Positions 31,507 to 39,310 of a stretch of 64,000 nucleotides of DNA are shown here, in pieces. Made by a program: the position numbers and the translations under genes. Every line of letters starts with the position of its first letter. Position 1 is the stretch's first letter. This stretch comes from DSBN01 sp041686355 (GTDB taxonomy: Bacteria; Spirochaetota; Spirochaetia; DSM-16054; Sediminispirochaetaceae): contig JAWLDZ010000004.1 of assembly GCA_041686355.1 (NCBI GenBank), positions 15,533-79,532 of the forward strand, in the 5' to 3' direction. The notes beneath the pieces are model-generated. The model had not been told where the DNA came from and ran no database searches. It worked only from the letters and a program-made list of their open reading frames with translations.

Positions 31507-33078
31507 ATGAAGGGAAATACATTTCATTGGGCAGACAGTACTGCCGAAAAAATAGTACGCCAAAAGGGAGAAAAAGATGCCTATGTGTGTGCATCGGGCA
31601 TCACTCCCTCAGGTACTGTGCATATTGGTAATTTTCGCGAGATTATTTCGGTTGAGCTAATCGTGAGAGCCCTGCGGGATCAGGGAAAGCAGGTTCGTTT
31701 TATATACTCCTGGGATGACTACGATGTGTTTCGCAAGGTTCCCAAGAATATGCCGAACCCGGAGCTCCTTGAGACTTACCTTCGTAAACCGATTACCCTG
31801 GTACCGGACACCGGTTCGGGATATTCCAGTTATGCAGAGGCGAACGAGAAAGCCCTGGAACTGCTGTTGCCGAAGGTGGGGGTTGAGCCGGAGTATATTT
31901 ACCAGGCCCAGCGCTACCGCAGCTCCTATTACGCCAAAGGGATTCGGACTGCTCTGGAACAACGGGATACCATCCGCAGTATCTTAAACGAACACCGTAC
32001 CGAAGCCCTCCCCGAAGATTGGTGGCCCGTATCGGTATTCAGCACCTTTACCGACCGTGACACTACTACGGTACTGGGATGGGATGGAGAGTGGGGTGTG
32101 CGCTACCGTTGTGAAGATACCGGTAATGAGGAAACCCTGGATCTGCGTGAAACCAGTGCGGTAAAACTGCCGTGGCGGGTTGACTGGCCGATGCGCTGGC
32201 GTCAAGAGGGAGTCGACTTCGAACCGGCTGGAAAGGACCACCATTCCGAGGGAGGGTCCTTCGATACCGGCCGTAAGATTGTCAAAGAGGTGTACGGCGG
32301 TGAGCCGCCGGTTACCTTCCAATATGACTTTATCCGTATTAAGGGACGTGGTGGAAAAATCTCATCCTCCTCCGGTGAGGTAGTTGGCCTGTCCGAGGTA
32401 TTAGAGATCTATCAACCGGAAATTGTTCGTTACCTGTTTGCCGGTACCCGACCGAACAGCGAGTTTGCAATCTCCTTTGATTTAGATGTGCTTAAAATCT
32501 ACGAGGATTACGATAAGTGCGAGCGAATCTTTTTTGGTGAACAGGAAGTCGGTGAGAAGAAGCGCCAAAAGGAGAGCCGGATTTACGAGCTTTCTCAGGT
32601 TCACAGTGTACCAGAAACCATGCCGGTACAGCTGCCCTTTAGACATCTGTGCAACCTGCTGCAGATCAACGGCGGGGATATCGAAACGGTACTTTCTCTG
32701 TTTGAGCTGGATGAGGAACAGCAGCGACGTATGAGAGTTCGCGCCCAGTGTGCCTGGAACTGGATTACCCGCTTCAGCCCGGAGGAGTTTCGCTTTCGTC
32801 TGCAGACAGCTGCAGACCCTCTGGTGGAGACCGATGAGCAGCAGAAGCGGATGCTCCAGGGGCTCAAAGGGGAGGTCGAAAAGCTTGAAGACCATGATGA
32901 AAAGAGTCTTGGAACCGCCATTTACGACGTTGCCCGCAGTGAGGATCTAGAGCCGAAAGAGTTGTTCAGCCTGGTATACAGGGTGCTTATCGGAAAAGAG
33001 AAGGGGCCGCGTTTAGCCGGCTTTATCATGACCCTCGGTAAACAGAAAGTGCTGGAAATCCTCTCGCGTTACGTGTAA
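31507..33078 (+). CDS. lysK: Lysyl-tRNA synthetase, class I
   Basis: Class I LysRS, charging tRNA-Lys; found in archaea and some bacteria including spirochaetes. At 523 residues it has the HIGH-like motif in PSGTVHIGNFRE, the KMSKS-like motif in GGKISSSSG, and the class I LysRS core (YSWDDYDVFRKVPKN, AGKDHHSEGGSFDTG). The C-terminal helical domain is complete. No class II LysRS is in the window except its tRNA-independent relative EpmA. Convergent with era, 5 bp apart, with no terminator seen between them. Confidence 0.96.
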   Translation: MKGNTFHWADSTAEKIVRQKGEKDAYVCASGITPSGTVHIGNFREIISVELIVRALRDQGKQVRFIYSWDDYDVFRKVPKNMPNPELLETYLRKPITLVPDTGSGYSSYAEANEKALELLLPKVGVEPEYIYQAQRYRSSYYAKGIRTALEQRDTIRSILNEHRTEALPEDWWPVSVFSTFTDRDTTTVLGWDGEWGVRYRCEDTGNEETLDLRETSAVKLPWRVDWPMRWRQEGVDFEPAGKDHHSEGGSFDTGRKIVKEVYGGEPPVTFQYDFIRIKGRGGKISSSSGEVVGLSEVLEIYQPEIVRYLFAGTRPNSEFAISFDLDVLKIYEDYDKCERIFFGEQEVGEKKRQKESRIYELSQVHSVPETMPVQLPFRHLCNLLQINGGDIETVLSLFELDEEQQRRMRVRAQCAWNWITRFSPEEFRFRLQTAADPLVETDEQQKRMLQGLKGEVEKLEDHDEKSLGTAIYDVARSEDLEPKELFSLVYRVLIGKEKGPRLAGFIMTLGKQKVLEILSRYV

Positions 33079-33083
33079 AGCGT

Positions 33084-33959
33084 TTAGTGTATAAGCCGCT
33101 GTAGAAGTTGGTCTCGGGTACGCCACTTGGGATCAACCTTTACACGCAGATCAAGTTTTACCGCATAGGGAAATAGCTCTCTGAGTTCTTTTTCTGCGGA
33201 AACTCTGATCTTTCTGATCATACTGCCCTCTTTTCCAACTATCATTCCCTTCTGGGACTCTTTTTCAACAAAGATGACTGCGCGGGCCCACAACAGGTGG
33301 CGCTCCTCCTGCATCTCCATATCCGCAATTTCGACGTACACAGCGTGTGGAAGTTCTTCACGTGTTCGGTTTACTGCCTGCTCACGGATTATTTCAGTGA
33401 TGCGGAACTCCGGGTCTTGATCGGTGTAGTACTCCTTGGGGTACATCAGTTCCCCCTCCGGGGCCTGTAAAAACAGACCGGCCAACAGGTCGCGAACACC
33501 GAAACCGTTTAGTGCGGAAATTGGGTAAATGAGTGAATGGGGGAGATGTTCGGCCACTTTCTGCTGAACAGCTTTTAGCTGAGGCGGGTTAAGGTCGGTT
33601 TTGTTCACTGCAGTAATCACCGGTTTGCTGCTGTCCGCGAGCACCTGCATCAACTGGATTTCTTCAGCTCCCGGAAGGCGGTGCGGATCGAGTACGTAGA
33701 GAATCGCGTCGCTCTCTTCCAGTGTTGAGTGGGCTATCTGCTTAAGATAGCGATTGAATTTTTTCTCTGAATTATGGTATCCGGGGGTGTCCAGAAATAC
33801 CAGCTGTCCTCGATCCTCGGACAAAATACCGCGGACTGTATTGCGGGTGGTTTGCGGAGAGGGGGCGGTGATAGATACCTTGTGCCCACAGATTTTATTC
33901 ATCAGAGTTGATTTACCTGAGGAAGGTCGGCCGATGACGGCAATAAGTCCTGCTTTCAT
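33084..33959 (-). CDS. era: GTPase Era
   Basis: GTPase needed for 16S rRNA maturation and 30S assembly, 291 residues. The G domain has G1 GRPSSGKST, G3 DTPG and G4 NKTD. The C-terminal KH domain has MIVGKEGSMIRKIRVSAEKEL. A -10 box lies so close that transcription should start at the ATG. GGAG is present two bases before the ATG, too near to work as a normal ribosome binding site. Confidence 0.96.
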   Translation of the reverse strand: MKAGLIAVIGRPSSGKSTLMNKICGHKVSITAPSPQTTRNTVRGILSEDRGQLVFLDTPGYHNSEKKFNRYLKQIAHSTLEESDAILYVLDPHRLPGAEEIQLMQVLADSSKPVITAVNKTDLNPPQLKAVQQKVAEHLPHSLIYPISALNGFGVRDLLAGLFLQAPEGELMYPKEYYTDQDPEFRITEIIREQAVNRTREELPHAVYVEIADMEMQEERHLLWARAVIFVEKESQKGMIVGKEGSMIRKIRVSAEKELRELFPYAVKLDLRVKVDPKWRTRDQLLQRLIH

Positions 33960-33965
33960 GTCTCC

Positions 33966-33993
33966 ATTGTAGCGATATATGTATGAAGTGCAA
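33966..33993 (-). promoter_or_regulatory. Candidate leaderless promoter of era
   Basis: On the minus strand, TTGCAC (33993-33988), 16-bp spacer, TACAAT (33971-33966). The predicted start is 33959, exactly the A of the era ATG. The -10 is good; the -35 is weak. Confidence 0.5.
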
Positions 33994-34069
33994 GCACCAG
34001 GACTTTTCTTATTCTCCTTTTGTTAGTATACTTTTACATACGTACAAATTGTTAACTTTTGAGGTAAAT

Positions 34070-34675
34070 ATGATACGAAGTGAGTATGAATTAGAAGAAG
34101 AAGAGAAGAGTGAGGAGAAAAAGCCCGGTCAGGAGATGTTAGTTGAGCGGATGATGGAGGCTCGCACGATTCTTCTTTCCGGAGAAATCAATAAAGAGTT
34201 AGCTGAAAGGGTTATTCGTCAGCTTATCCTGCTTGAATCAAAGAGCGATGAACCAATTAAGGTGTTTATAGACTCTCCCGGCGGAGATGCTGATGCGGGG
34301 TTTGCAATTTATGACATGATGAGGTTTATAAAGCCTGAGGTGTACAACATCGGGATGGGTTTAGTTGCCAGTGCAGGAGCACTCATATTGCTGGCTTCAC
34401 CAAAAGAGCGTAGGATCGCCCTGCCGAACTCTCATTATCTCATCCACCAGCCTCTCAGCGGAATCCGCGGCGTTGCAACTGAAATTGAAATCCATGCCAA
34501 GGAGCTGGAGAAGTTGCGGGCAAAAATAAATAAACTTATCAGCGATGAAACCGGCCGGCCGGTAGAAAAGGTTGAGCAGGAAACCGATCGCGACTTCTGG
34601 ATGAATGCCGAAGAAGCCCAGGAATACGGTCTGGTATCGCGTACGATAAAAAGCCGCAGCGAGCTGGGAGTGTAA
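34070..34675 (+). CDS. clpP: ClpP-family serine protease
   Basis: Proteolytic subunit of the Clp protease, 201 residues from the ATG at 34070, chosen because GAGGT lies just upstream. The catalytic triad is S101 (GLVASAGAL), H126 (YLIHQPL) and D175 (DRDFW), with the same Ser-to-Asp spacing as E. coli ClpP. The N-terminus is very acidic (EYELEEEEKSEEKK) and there is no long propeptide. No Clp ATPase is adjacent. The core sequence is somewhat divergent (VASAG for AASMG), so it may be a second ClpP paralogue. Confidence 0.93.
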   Translation: MIRSEYELEEEEKSEEKKPGQEMLVERMMEARTILLSGEINKELAERVIRQLILLESKSDEPIKVFIDSPGGDADAGFAIYDMMRFIKPEVYNIGMGLVASAGALILLASPKERRIALPNSHYLIHQPLSGIRGVATEIEIHAKELEKLRAKINKLISDETGRPVEKVEQETDRDFWMNAEEAQEYGLVSRTIKSRSELGV

Positions 34676-34761
34676 GACTCTGGGGTAAAAATTTTTGAAA
34701 AATTTTAAAATTAACTGAAGTATAGGATCAGTTTCTGCCTCTAACAGGGTAGGAGGTCCTG

Positions 34762-35868
34762 ATGAAACAGTGTATAAAGGCCCCCCTGTGGGGTCTTTTT
34801 GTGTGTATGAGCGTACAGCTTCTGTTGTCCTGCAGTGGCTGTTCAATGTGTTTGTTCCCGGAGACCGACCCAGAGGAACTAACACTGCTGAGCTATAATG
34901 TGCAAAATCTGTTTGATGACGTACGGGACGGCAGCGAATATTCTGATTATGACCCTAGCGGCGATTCCTGGAGTTCCGACCTGTACCATCTTAAACTGCT
35001 GCAGCTTTCTGATGTACTCAGCAGATACCCGGAGGGGGGAGCCGACATCCTGCTGCTGCAGGAGGTTGAAAACCTCAACGCCCTGGAGATGCTGGTTACC
35101 CACTACCTTAAGGGCTGTGGATACCGCTACCGCTGCATCTCTGATGCCAAGGATTCAGCGGTGAATACCGCCATTCTCAGCCGATACCCCCTTGAAGACA
35201 TACAGGCGCATAGCGTATCCATCGAAGGTATTCCTGCGGGCAGACCGATTCTTGAATGCAAAACACAAGCCGCAGGCAAGACGCTCTACCTTTTTAACTG
35301 TCACTGGAAATCGAAATCCGGGGGAGCTGCCGAGACTGAGCCCCTGCGGCGGGCATCGGCGGCTGTCCTTGCAGGGCGTTTTCATCAAATTGAAGAGCAG
35401 CACTCTCGCGCGAACATTATTGTGGCCGGTGATCTAAATGAGTGCATCGACGAGCAGGCACGGATAGAGGCTGAATATCCAACTGCACTGGTGCCGGTGC
35501 AGGACTATAAGGGGCTCTCCCCGGCCCAGCGCAGCAGCTGTATAGGCGTCACCGGCAGCACAAAAAATGGGGATAGTCCTTCGGGAGCTGTTATTAATTC
35601 GGAAGCCCTTATTCTGGTGAGTCCCTGGTTGATCGAACCGCGGCCGCGGATAGGCAGTTATGTCTATCGATCGGAGTGGGAGACAATAGACCATTTTCTG
35701 TTGAGTCCTGCCTTGTGGGATAACGAGGGAGTGGAGTTTGAACAGTTTGAGGTAATTCAAAGTGAGCAGCTGCTTACTCAGGATGGCTTTCCAAAACGCT
35801 GGATACCTCAGCTCGAGAGCGGGTATTCAGACCACCTGCCCCTGCTTTTGAAATGTTCCCTGGAATAA
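34762..35868 (+). CDS. Endonuclease/exonuclease/phosphatase-family lipoprotein
   Basis: A 368-residue EEP-fold protein with LLSYNVQNLFDD at the start of the domain, the metal-binding Glu in LLQEVEN, GDLNE and the C-terminal SDHLPLL. It has a signal peptide ending in a lipobox (LLLSC or SGC), so it is predicted to be an outer-surface or periplasmic lipoprotein. Substrates in this fold range from nucleic acids to phospholipids, so the reaction is open. The ribosome binding site is GGAGG. Confidence 0.85.
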   Translation: MKQCIKAPLWGLFVCMSVQLLLSCSGCSMCLFPETDPEELTLLSYNVQNLFDDVRDGSEYSDYDPSGDSWSSDLYHLKLLQLSDVLSRYPEGGADILLLQEVENLNALEMLVTHYLKGCGYRYRCISDAKDSAVNTAILSRYPLEDIQAHSVSIEGIPAGRPILECKTQAAGKTLYLFNCHWKSKSGGAAETEPLRRASAAVLAGRFHQIEEQHSRANIIVAGDLNECIDEQARIEAEYPTALVPVQDYKGLSPAQRSSCIGVTGSTKNGDSPSGAVINSEALILVSPWLIEPRPRIGSYVYRSEWETIDHFLLSPALWDNEGVEFEQFEVIQSEQLLTQDGFPKRWIPQLESGYSDHLPLLLKCSLE

Positions 35869-35900
35869 TGTTGCTTGGAATAAGGGGTACATTAAGGGCT

Positions 35901-35936
35901 TGAGCGAGGCTTCTTTCTGTCCCCCCGCCTCACTCA
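35901..35936. terminator. Hairpin between convergent genes (EEP lipoprotein and rmuC)
   Basis: TGAGCGAGGC (35901-35910) and GCCTCACTCA (35927-35936) form a 10-bp stem with one mismatch on the plus strand, which is a G-U pair on the minus strand. No T run follows, so its strength as a terminator is unclear. Confidence 0.45.
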
Positions 35937-35940
35937 CTAT

Positions 35941-36792
35941 CTATTTCTTCTGCTCGATTCTGCGCACAAGGTTGTCTATTTTGCGGTAGCGAACCAGCAG
36001 AGAGTCAAACATACGGGTAAAATTTTTTAGATGGGTGGAGGCGGTAGCTATTTCCTTATCAAAGGCCGCCATCTCCTGCTGTACTTCTGCTAGGCGTGAA
36101 ATAACCTCCTCCGCTTCCTGGGGAAAATTAAAACCCCGCAGTCCATAGGCAATAGTCTGAATGTACAAAAATATGTTGGCAGGACCCACCGGGACAACCT
36201 TCTCTGCCAGTACCGCAGCAGAAAGGTCGCTGTCTTCTACAAAGCAGTTGTAATACAGGGTCTCTGAGGGCACATACATGAGCGCAAATTGGAGGGTACC
36301 CTGGTCGGGGCGTATATACTTCTCGGCAATACTTCTGGCGTGCTGAATGAAGGTTCGCCGGACTTGGGCGGGTATCTTTTTTTCTTGAGCACTTTGAGTC
36401 AAAACTTCTCGAACACTCTGAAAGGGGAATTTCGCATCGATCGCTACCAAATATCGGTCCATAAATATAACTGCATCGGCCCGGGTCCCGTCCTTAAACC
36501 CATACTGGAGGCTAAAGGCATCCTCGGGCAGCCAGTTATGCAGCAGCTCCCCCAGCAGTTTCTCGCCAACATCGCCGCGGGTACGGGGCAGAATGAACAG
36601 GGATCGCAGCTCATCTATGTGGTTGGAGATTTTCTCCAGCTCGTTTAAGCGCCCCTGGAGTTCACCTGTATCTCGGCTGCTTTGCTCGCGGCGGCTGCTC
36701 TTCCTTAGTATGAGTATTAGCAGCAGAGCACACAACAAAACAAGGCTTATTGACCAAGAGATAAGTAAAGGAATACTCAGAGAAAATGTCAT
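35941..36792 (-). CDS. rmuC: RmuC-family DNA recombination protein (short form)
   Basis: RmuC family, linked to limiting DNA inversions, with a restriction-nuclease-like core. It is 283 residues, much shorter than the ~475 of E. coli. It has an N-terminal membrane helix (about 8-30), a short coiled coil, and the core from RGDVGEKLLGELLHNWLPEDAFSLQYGFKDGTRADAVIF to LVAIDAKFPF. The ATG follows AGGAA. Nineteen bases after rex, so probably cotranscribed with it. Confidence 0.9.
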   Translation of the reverse strand: MTFSLSIPLLISWSISLVLLCALLLILILRKSSRREQSSRDTGELQGRLNELEKISNHIDELRSLFILPRTRGDVGEKLLGELLHNWLPEDAFSLQYGFKDGTRADAVIFMDRYLVAIDAKFPFQSVREVLTQSAQEKKIPAQVRRTFIQHARSIAEKYIRPDQGTLQFALMYVPSETLYYNCFVEDSDLSAAVLAEKVVPVGPANIFLYIQTIAYGLRGFNFPQEAEEVISRLAEVQQEMAAFDKEIATASTHLKNFTRMFDSLLVRYRKIDNLVRRIEQKK

Positions 36793-36811
36793 TATATTTC
36801 CTGTGTACGGC

Positions 36812-37501
36812 TTATGCGTCTTTGTCTTTGGCTTCGCTCACTTCCTCTTCTGCCGTGTGTGCTTCCTCTTCCTCGGCTTCCTGGCTGTTTACCTGGTAAA
36901 ACAGATGTTCAAGTTCAAGAGCAATGTTCACATTATGAATGGTAGTGCTGCCGGGACAGTCGTTTCGTGTGCACTTTAGTTCAACCGGTGCAAAATTAAG
37001 GATACCCCGGATGCCGGCATCGATGAGACGGTCCAAGACTTTAGATGCCTCAGAATCAGGGACTGCAATGATAGCGACCTTCGTATCGTGTTCTCGAACG
37101 TATTCAGTCAGTTTGTCCATCCCGTAAATTGGAACTCCACTGGTGTTGTGGACATTTTCGGGGTGTGTATCAAATCCGGCTACAATTTCAATGCCGTCGG
37201 TATTGAAACCGCTGTACTCCATTAGTGCAGTTCCGATACGGCCGCAGCCGACCACTACTACATGTTGAGCTCGGTCGCGACCCAGAATTTTATCTAGTTT
37301 TTCAATTAAAGTGTCGACATTGTATCCCCCCCGCTTATTACCTGGCAGGCTAAGGGTTGAGAAATCTTTGCGGACAAGTGCGGGGGTTACTCCAATAGCA
37401 TCCCCCAGGTTGTTGGAAAAAACGCGCTCAAAGCCTAGGGCTTTTAATTTATAGAGCAGCCTTTTGTACTTTGTCAGTCGTAATATAAAGTCTTTATTCA
37501 T
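36812..37501 (-). CDS. rex: Redox-sensing transcriptional repressor Rex
   Basis: Repressor that releases DNA when NADH/NAD+ rises. It is 229 residues, with an N-terminal winged helix (GVTPALVRKDFSTLS...GYNVDTLIEKL) and a Rossmann domain with the NAD-binding HVVVVGCGRIGTAL. The C-terminus has an extra acidic tail (EAEEEEAHTAEEEVSEAKDKDA) beyond the usual end. It is divergent from the [FeFe] hydrogenase operon; a Rex-like operator lies between them. Confidence 0.96.
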   Translation of the reverse strand: MNKDFILRLTKYKRLLYKLKALGFERVFSNNLGDAIGVTPALVRKDFSTLSLPGNKRGGYNVDTLIEKLDKILGRDRAQHVVVVGCGRIGTALMEYSGFNTDGIEIVAGFDTHPENVHNTSGVPIYGMDKLTEYVREHDTKVAIIAVPDSEASKVLDRLIDAGIRGILNFAPVELKCTRNDCPGSTTIHNVNIALELEHLFYQVNSQEAEEEEAHTAEEEVSEAKDKDA

Positions 37502-37637
37502 AATAACCCCAGTTAGCTGTAGATTTCTTGATAAAATCTGTTATAATTTTTAATGTGAGTCAATCCCTCTTGGACATACATATTAAATATGTCGGTTTCA
37601 CATATAATCAAACAACAAGATGCATATTAAATTGTAT

Positions 37638-37655
37638 ATGTGCAATAATTCACAT
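37638..37655. promoter_or_regulatory. Candidate Rex operator
   Basis: ATGTGC-AATAAT-TCACAT, an 18-bp dyad close to the Rex consensus TTGTGA-N6-TCACAA, differing mainly at the outer bases and one inner base. It lies about 135 bp upstream of rex and 90 bp upstream of the predicted hyd promoter. Confidence 0.6.
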
Positions 37656-37744
37656 TAACTTGTTTAATAATAGTGGAGAACCGGTAAAAAATCAATTAAA
37701 ACTTGAAAAAATCACAATATCCAGTTTTAATAGTGCTTTTTTTA

Positions 37745-37773
37745 TTGATTTTTTTTTAATTATTTTCTACTAT
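37745..37773 (+). promoter_or_regulatory. Candidate promoter of the hydrogenase operon
   Basis: TTGATT (37745-37750), 17-bp spacer, TACTAT (37768-37773). Predicted start near 37780 gives a 58-nt leader that contains the hairpin and the TGGAGG ribosome binding site. Confidence 0.45.
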
Positions 37774-37800
37774 CATTTTACATACAAATACAGAATAATA

Positions 37801-37820
37801 CCGCACCCTTTGGGGTGCGG
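37801..37820 (+). promoter_or_regulatory. Leader hairpin before hydC
   Basis: CCGCACCC, loop TTTG, GGGTGCGG: a perfect GC-rich 8-bp stem in an otherwise AT-rich leader, ending 7 nt before the ribosome binding site at 37828. There is no T run after it, so it is not a simple terminator. It may protect the mRNA or tune translation. Confidence 0.6.
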
Positions 37821-37837
37821 CATGAAATGGAGGTTCC

Positions 37838-38323
37838 ATGGCTGTGAAAAGCGATGCTGAGATTACGTTTTCCCAAGAACTCCTAGATCACATGGAAACG
37901 TGGCGTGAGAAACCGGGCAATCTCATCATGATCCTGCACAAAGTGCAGGAAGAGTTTGGCTATATTCCGCGTGAAGCCGCGAAGAAAGTTGCCAAAATCA
38001 TGAATGTTCCGTTAGCGAAAATTTATGGAGTTATCACTTTTTATCACTACTTCAAACTCAACAAACCCGGTAAGTACAATATACAGGTATGTATGGGTAC
38101 TGCATGCTACCTCAAGGGTGGTGAGGACATTCTGAATGAGTTGGAGTCGGTATTAGGTATTGGAGTAAATCAGGTGACTTCAGACGGGCAGTTTTCTATC
38201 GAAGCAGTGCGCTGCGTAGGCGCCTGCGGTCTTGCACCGGTACTTATTGTCGGTGAAGACGTATTCGGTAAACTAACTAAAGATCGTCTTCCTGAAATAC
38301 TTGCAAAATACCAGGAGAAATAA
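37838..38323 (+). CDS. hydC: Hydrogenase subunit HydC (NuoE-like, 2Fe-2S)
   Basis: A 161-residue thioredoxin-like 2Fe-2S protein of the NuoE family, subunit of a multimeric [FeFe] hydrogenase. It has a helical N-terminus (LIMILHKVQEEFGYIPREAAKKVA) and four ligand cysteines in CMGTACYLKG and CVGACGLAP. The ribosome binding site TGGAGG is strong. Its stop overlaps the next start (TAATG). In the T. maritima-type enzyme it works with HydB and HydA. Confidence 0.95.
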   Translation: MAVKSDAEITFSQELLDHMETWREKPGNLIMILHKVQEEFGYIPREAAKKVAKIMNVPLAKIYGVITFYHYFKLNKPGKYNIQVCMGTACYLKGGEDILNELESVLGIGVNQVTSDGQFSIEAVRCVGACGLAPVLIVGEDVFGKLTKDRLPEILAKYQEK

Positions 38324-38898
38324 TGCACCGTACCATCTGTGATTTTGCGTTGGATCTGGTACAAAACTCGATTGAAGCACAGGCTAGTCTTGTGATGTTC
38401 GATTTTTTCGAAACCGAGAATGATGTAACCGTATTTGTTGCGGATAACGGGTGCGGAATGAGTTCTGAACAGTTGAAAAAGGCACAAGATCCTTTTTTTA
38501 CCGATGGTATAAAGCATGCAGAGCGTGATGTTGGATTGGGCTTGGCGTTTCTCACCCAGGCAATAGAGCAATCCGGAGGCGAGTTCGAAATTGACTCTCG
38601 AGAAGGGCAAGGAACCTCCGTGAAGTTTCAGTTTGATAAGACCAACATCGATACCCCCCCAGTTGGAAGTGCGGCGAATACTTTTTTGGCCGCTCTGACC
38701 TATCCGGGAGGGCATGAGATGGTTATCAACCGAAAGTTCAATAACGGTGCTGATATATATTCCTATTCCCTCACCAGGTCAGAACTTTCAGAGGCAGTGG
38801 GAGGTTTTGAAACCTCAGGATCATTACGGCTGCTGCGGACATATTTACTGTCCCAGGAAGGTATTACGGAAGAGCAGGCTGTAAGCCGAAAGAATTAG
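38323..38898 (+). CDS. GHKL ATPase-domain protein in the hydrogenase operon
   Basis: A 191-residue protein with a histidine-kinase-type ATP-binding domain: N box DLVQNSIEAQ, G1 DNGCGM, G2 GLGLAF. It has no phosphoacceptor His domain, sensor or membrane segment, so it is not a normal kinase. A related protein recurs in other hydC-B-A operons. Its C-terminal part (about 110-190) is unknown. Position suggests an assembly or regulatory role for the hydrogenase. Confidence 0.85.
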   Translation: MHRTICDFALDLVQNSIEAQASLVMFDFFETENDVTVFVADNGCGMSSEQLKKAQDPFFTDGIKHAERDVGLGLAFLTQAIEQSGGEFEIDSREGQGTSVKFQFDKTNIDTPPVGSAANTFLAALTYPGGHEMVINRKFNNGADIYSYSLTRSELSEAVGGFETSGSLRLLRTYLLSQEGITEEQAVSRKN

Positions 38899-38914
38899 TG
38901 TAAAGGAGCAAGTT

Positions 38915-39310
38915 ATGAACCTTGAAGAATTAAGAAAACTTCGGGATGAGCAAAAACAGAGCCTATCCCGTCGCAACACGGATAACAAAGATATTCAAAT
39001 AATAGTGGGAATGGGTACCTGTGGCATTGCCGCCGGTGCAAAGGATACCCTAGAGGCTTTTATTCAAGAGTTGGAGGAACAGGAATTGAGCACTGTTCGA
39101 GTTACACAAACAGGCTGTATGGGCTTGTGTTATGTGGAACCGACGGTCGAGGTTGTCATGCCGGATATGCCGGATGTGATCTATGGCAAGGTCGATCCGG
39201 AAGTTGCACGCAAGATTGTCCGTAAACATATTATGCACAAAACTATGGTCAATGATCATGTATTTGATCGTCCGGCGGCTGATATTGTGGAAGAGGGAGG
39301 CAATCAGTAA
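38915..39310 (+). CDS. Thioredoxin-like 2Fe-2S ferredoxin (hydrogenase operon)
   Basis: A 131-residue protein with an N-terminal helix and a 2Fe-2S fold like the NuoE C-terminus. Ligand candidates are the Cys in GMGTCGIAAGA and the pair in TGCMGLCYVEP, one fewer than usual. Homologous to the N-terminal domain of HydB, which it precedes with a 1-nt overlap. It probably forms an extra electron relay; it could have arisen by duplication. Confidence 0.85.
   Translation: MNLEELRKLRDEQKQSLSRRNTDNKDIQIIVGMGTCGIAAGAKDTLEAFIQELEEQELSTVRVTQTGCMGLCYVEPTVEVVMPDMPDVIYGKVDPEVARKIVRKHIMHKTMVNDHVFDRPAADIVEEGGNQ

Larger units (their letters stand above)
37502..37837. other. Intergenic control region between rex and hydC
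   Basis: A 336-bp AT-rich gap with no gene. It holds a Rex-type dyad (37638-37655), a second dyad ATATGT-N7-ACATAT (37587-37605), a promoter for the hydrogenase operon (37745-37773) and a leader hairpin (37801-37820). I see no clear promoter for rex itself. Confidence 0.7.

Noticed and set aside
34070..34675. ClpP as a non-ClpP enoyl-CoA-like protein
   Set aside because: Ser, His and Asp are in the right order and spacing for ClpP, and the length fits.
34690..34716. AAAATTTTT/AAAAATTTT inverted repeat after clpP
   Set aside because: Pure A/T stem, too weak to call a terminator.
37528..37860. 110-codon frame across the rex-hydC gap
   Set aside because: AT-rich, crosses the Rex-like dyad and leader hairpin, and runs into hydC in another frame.
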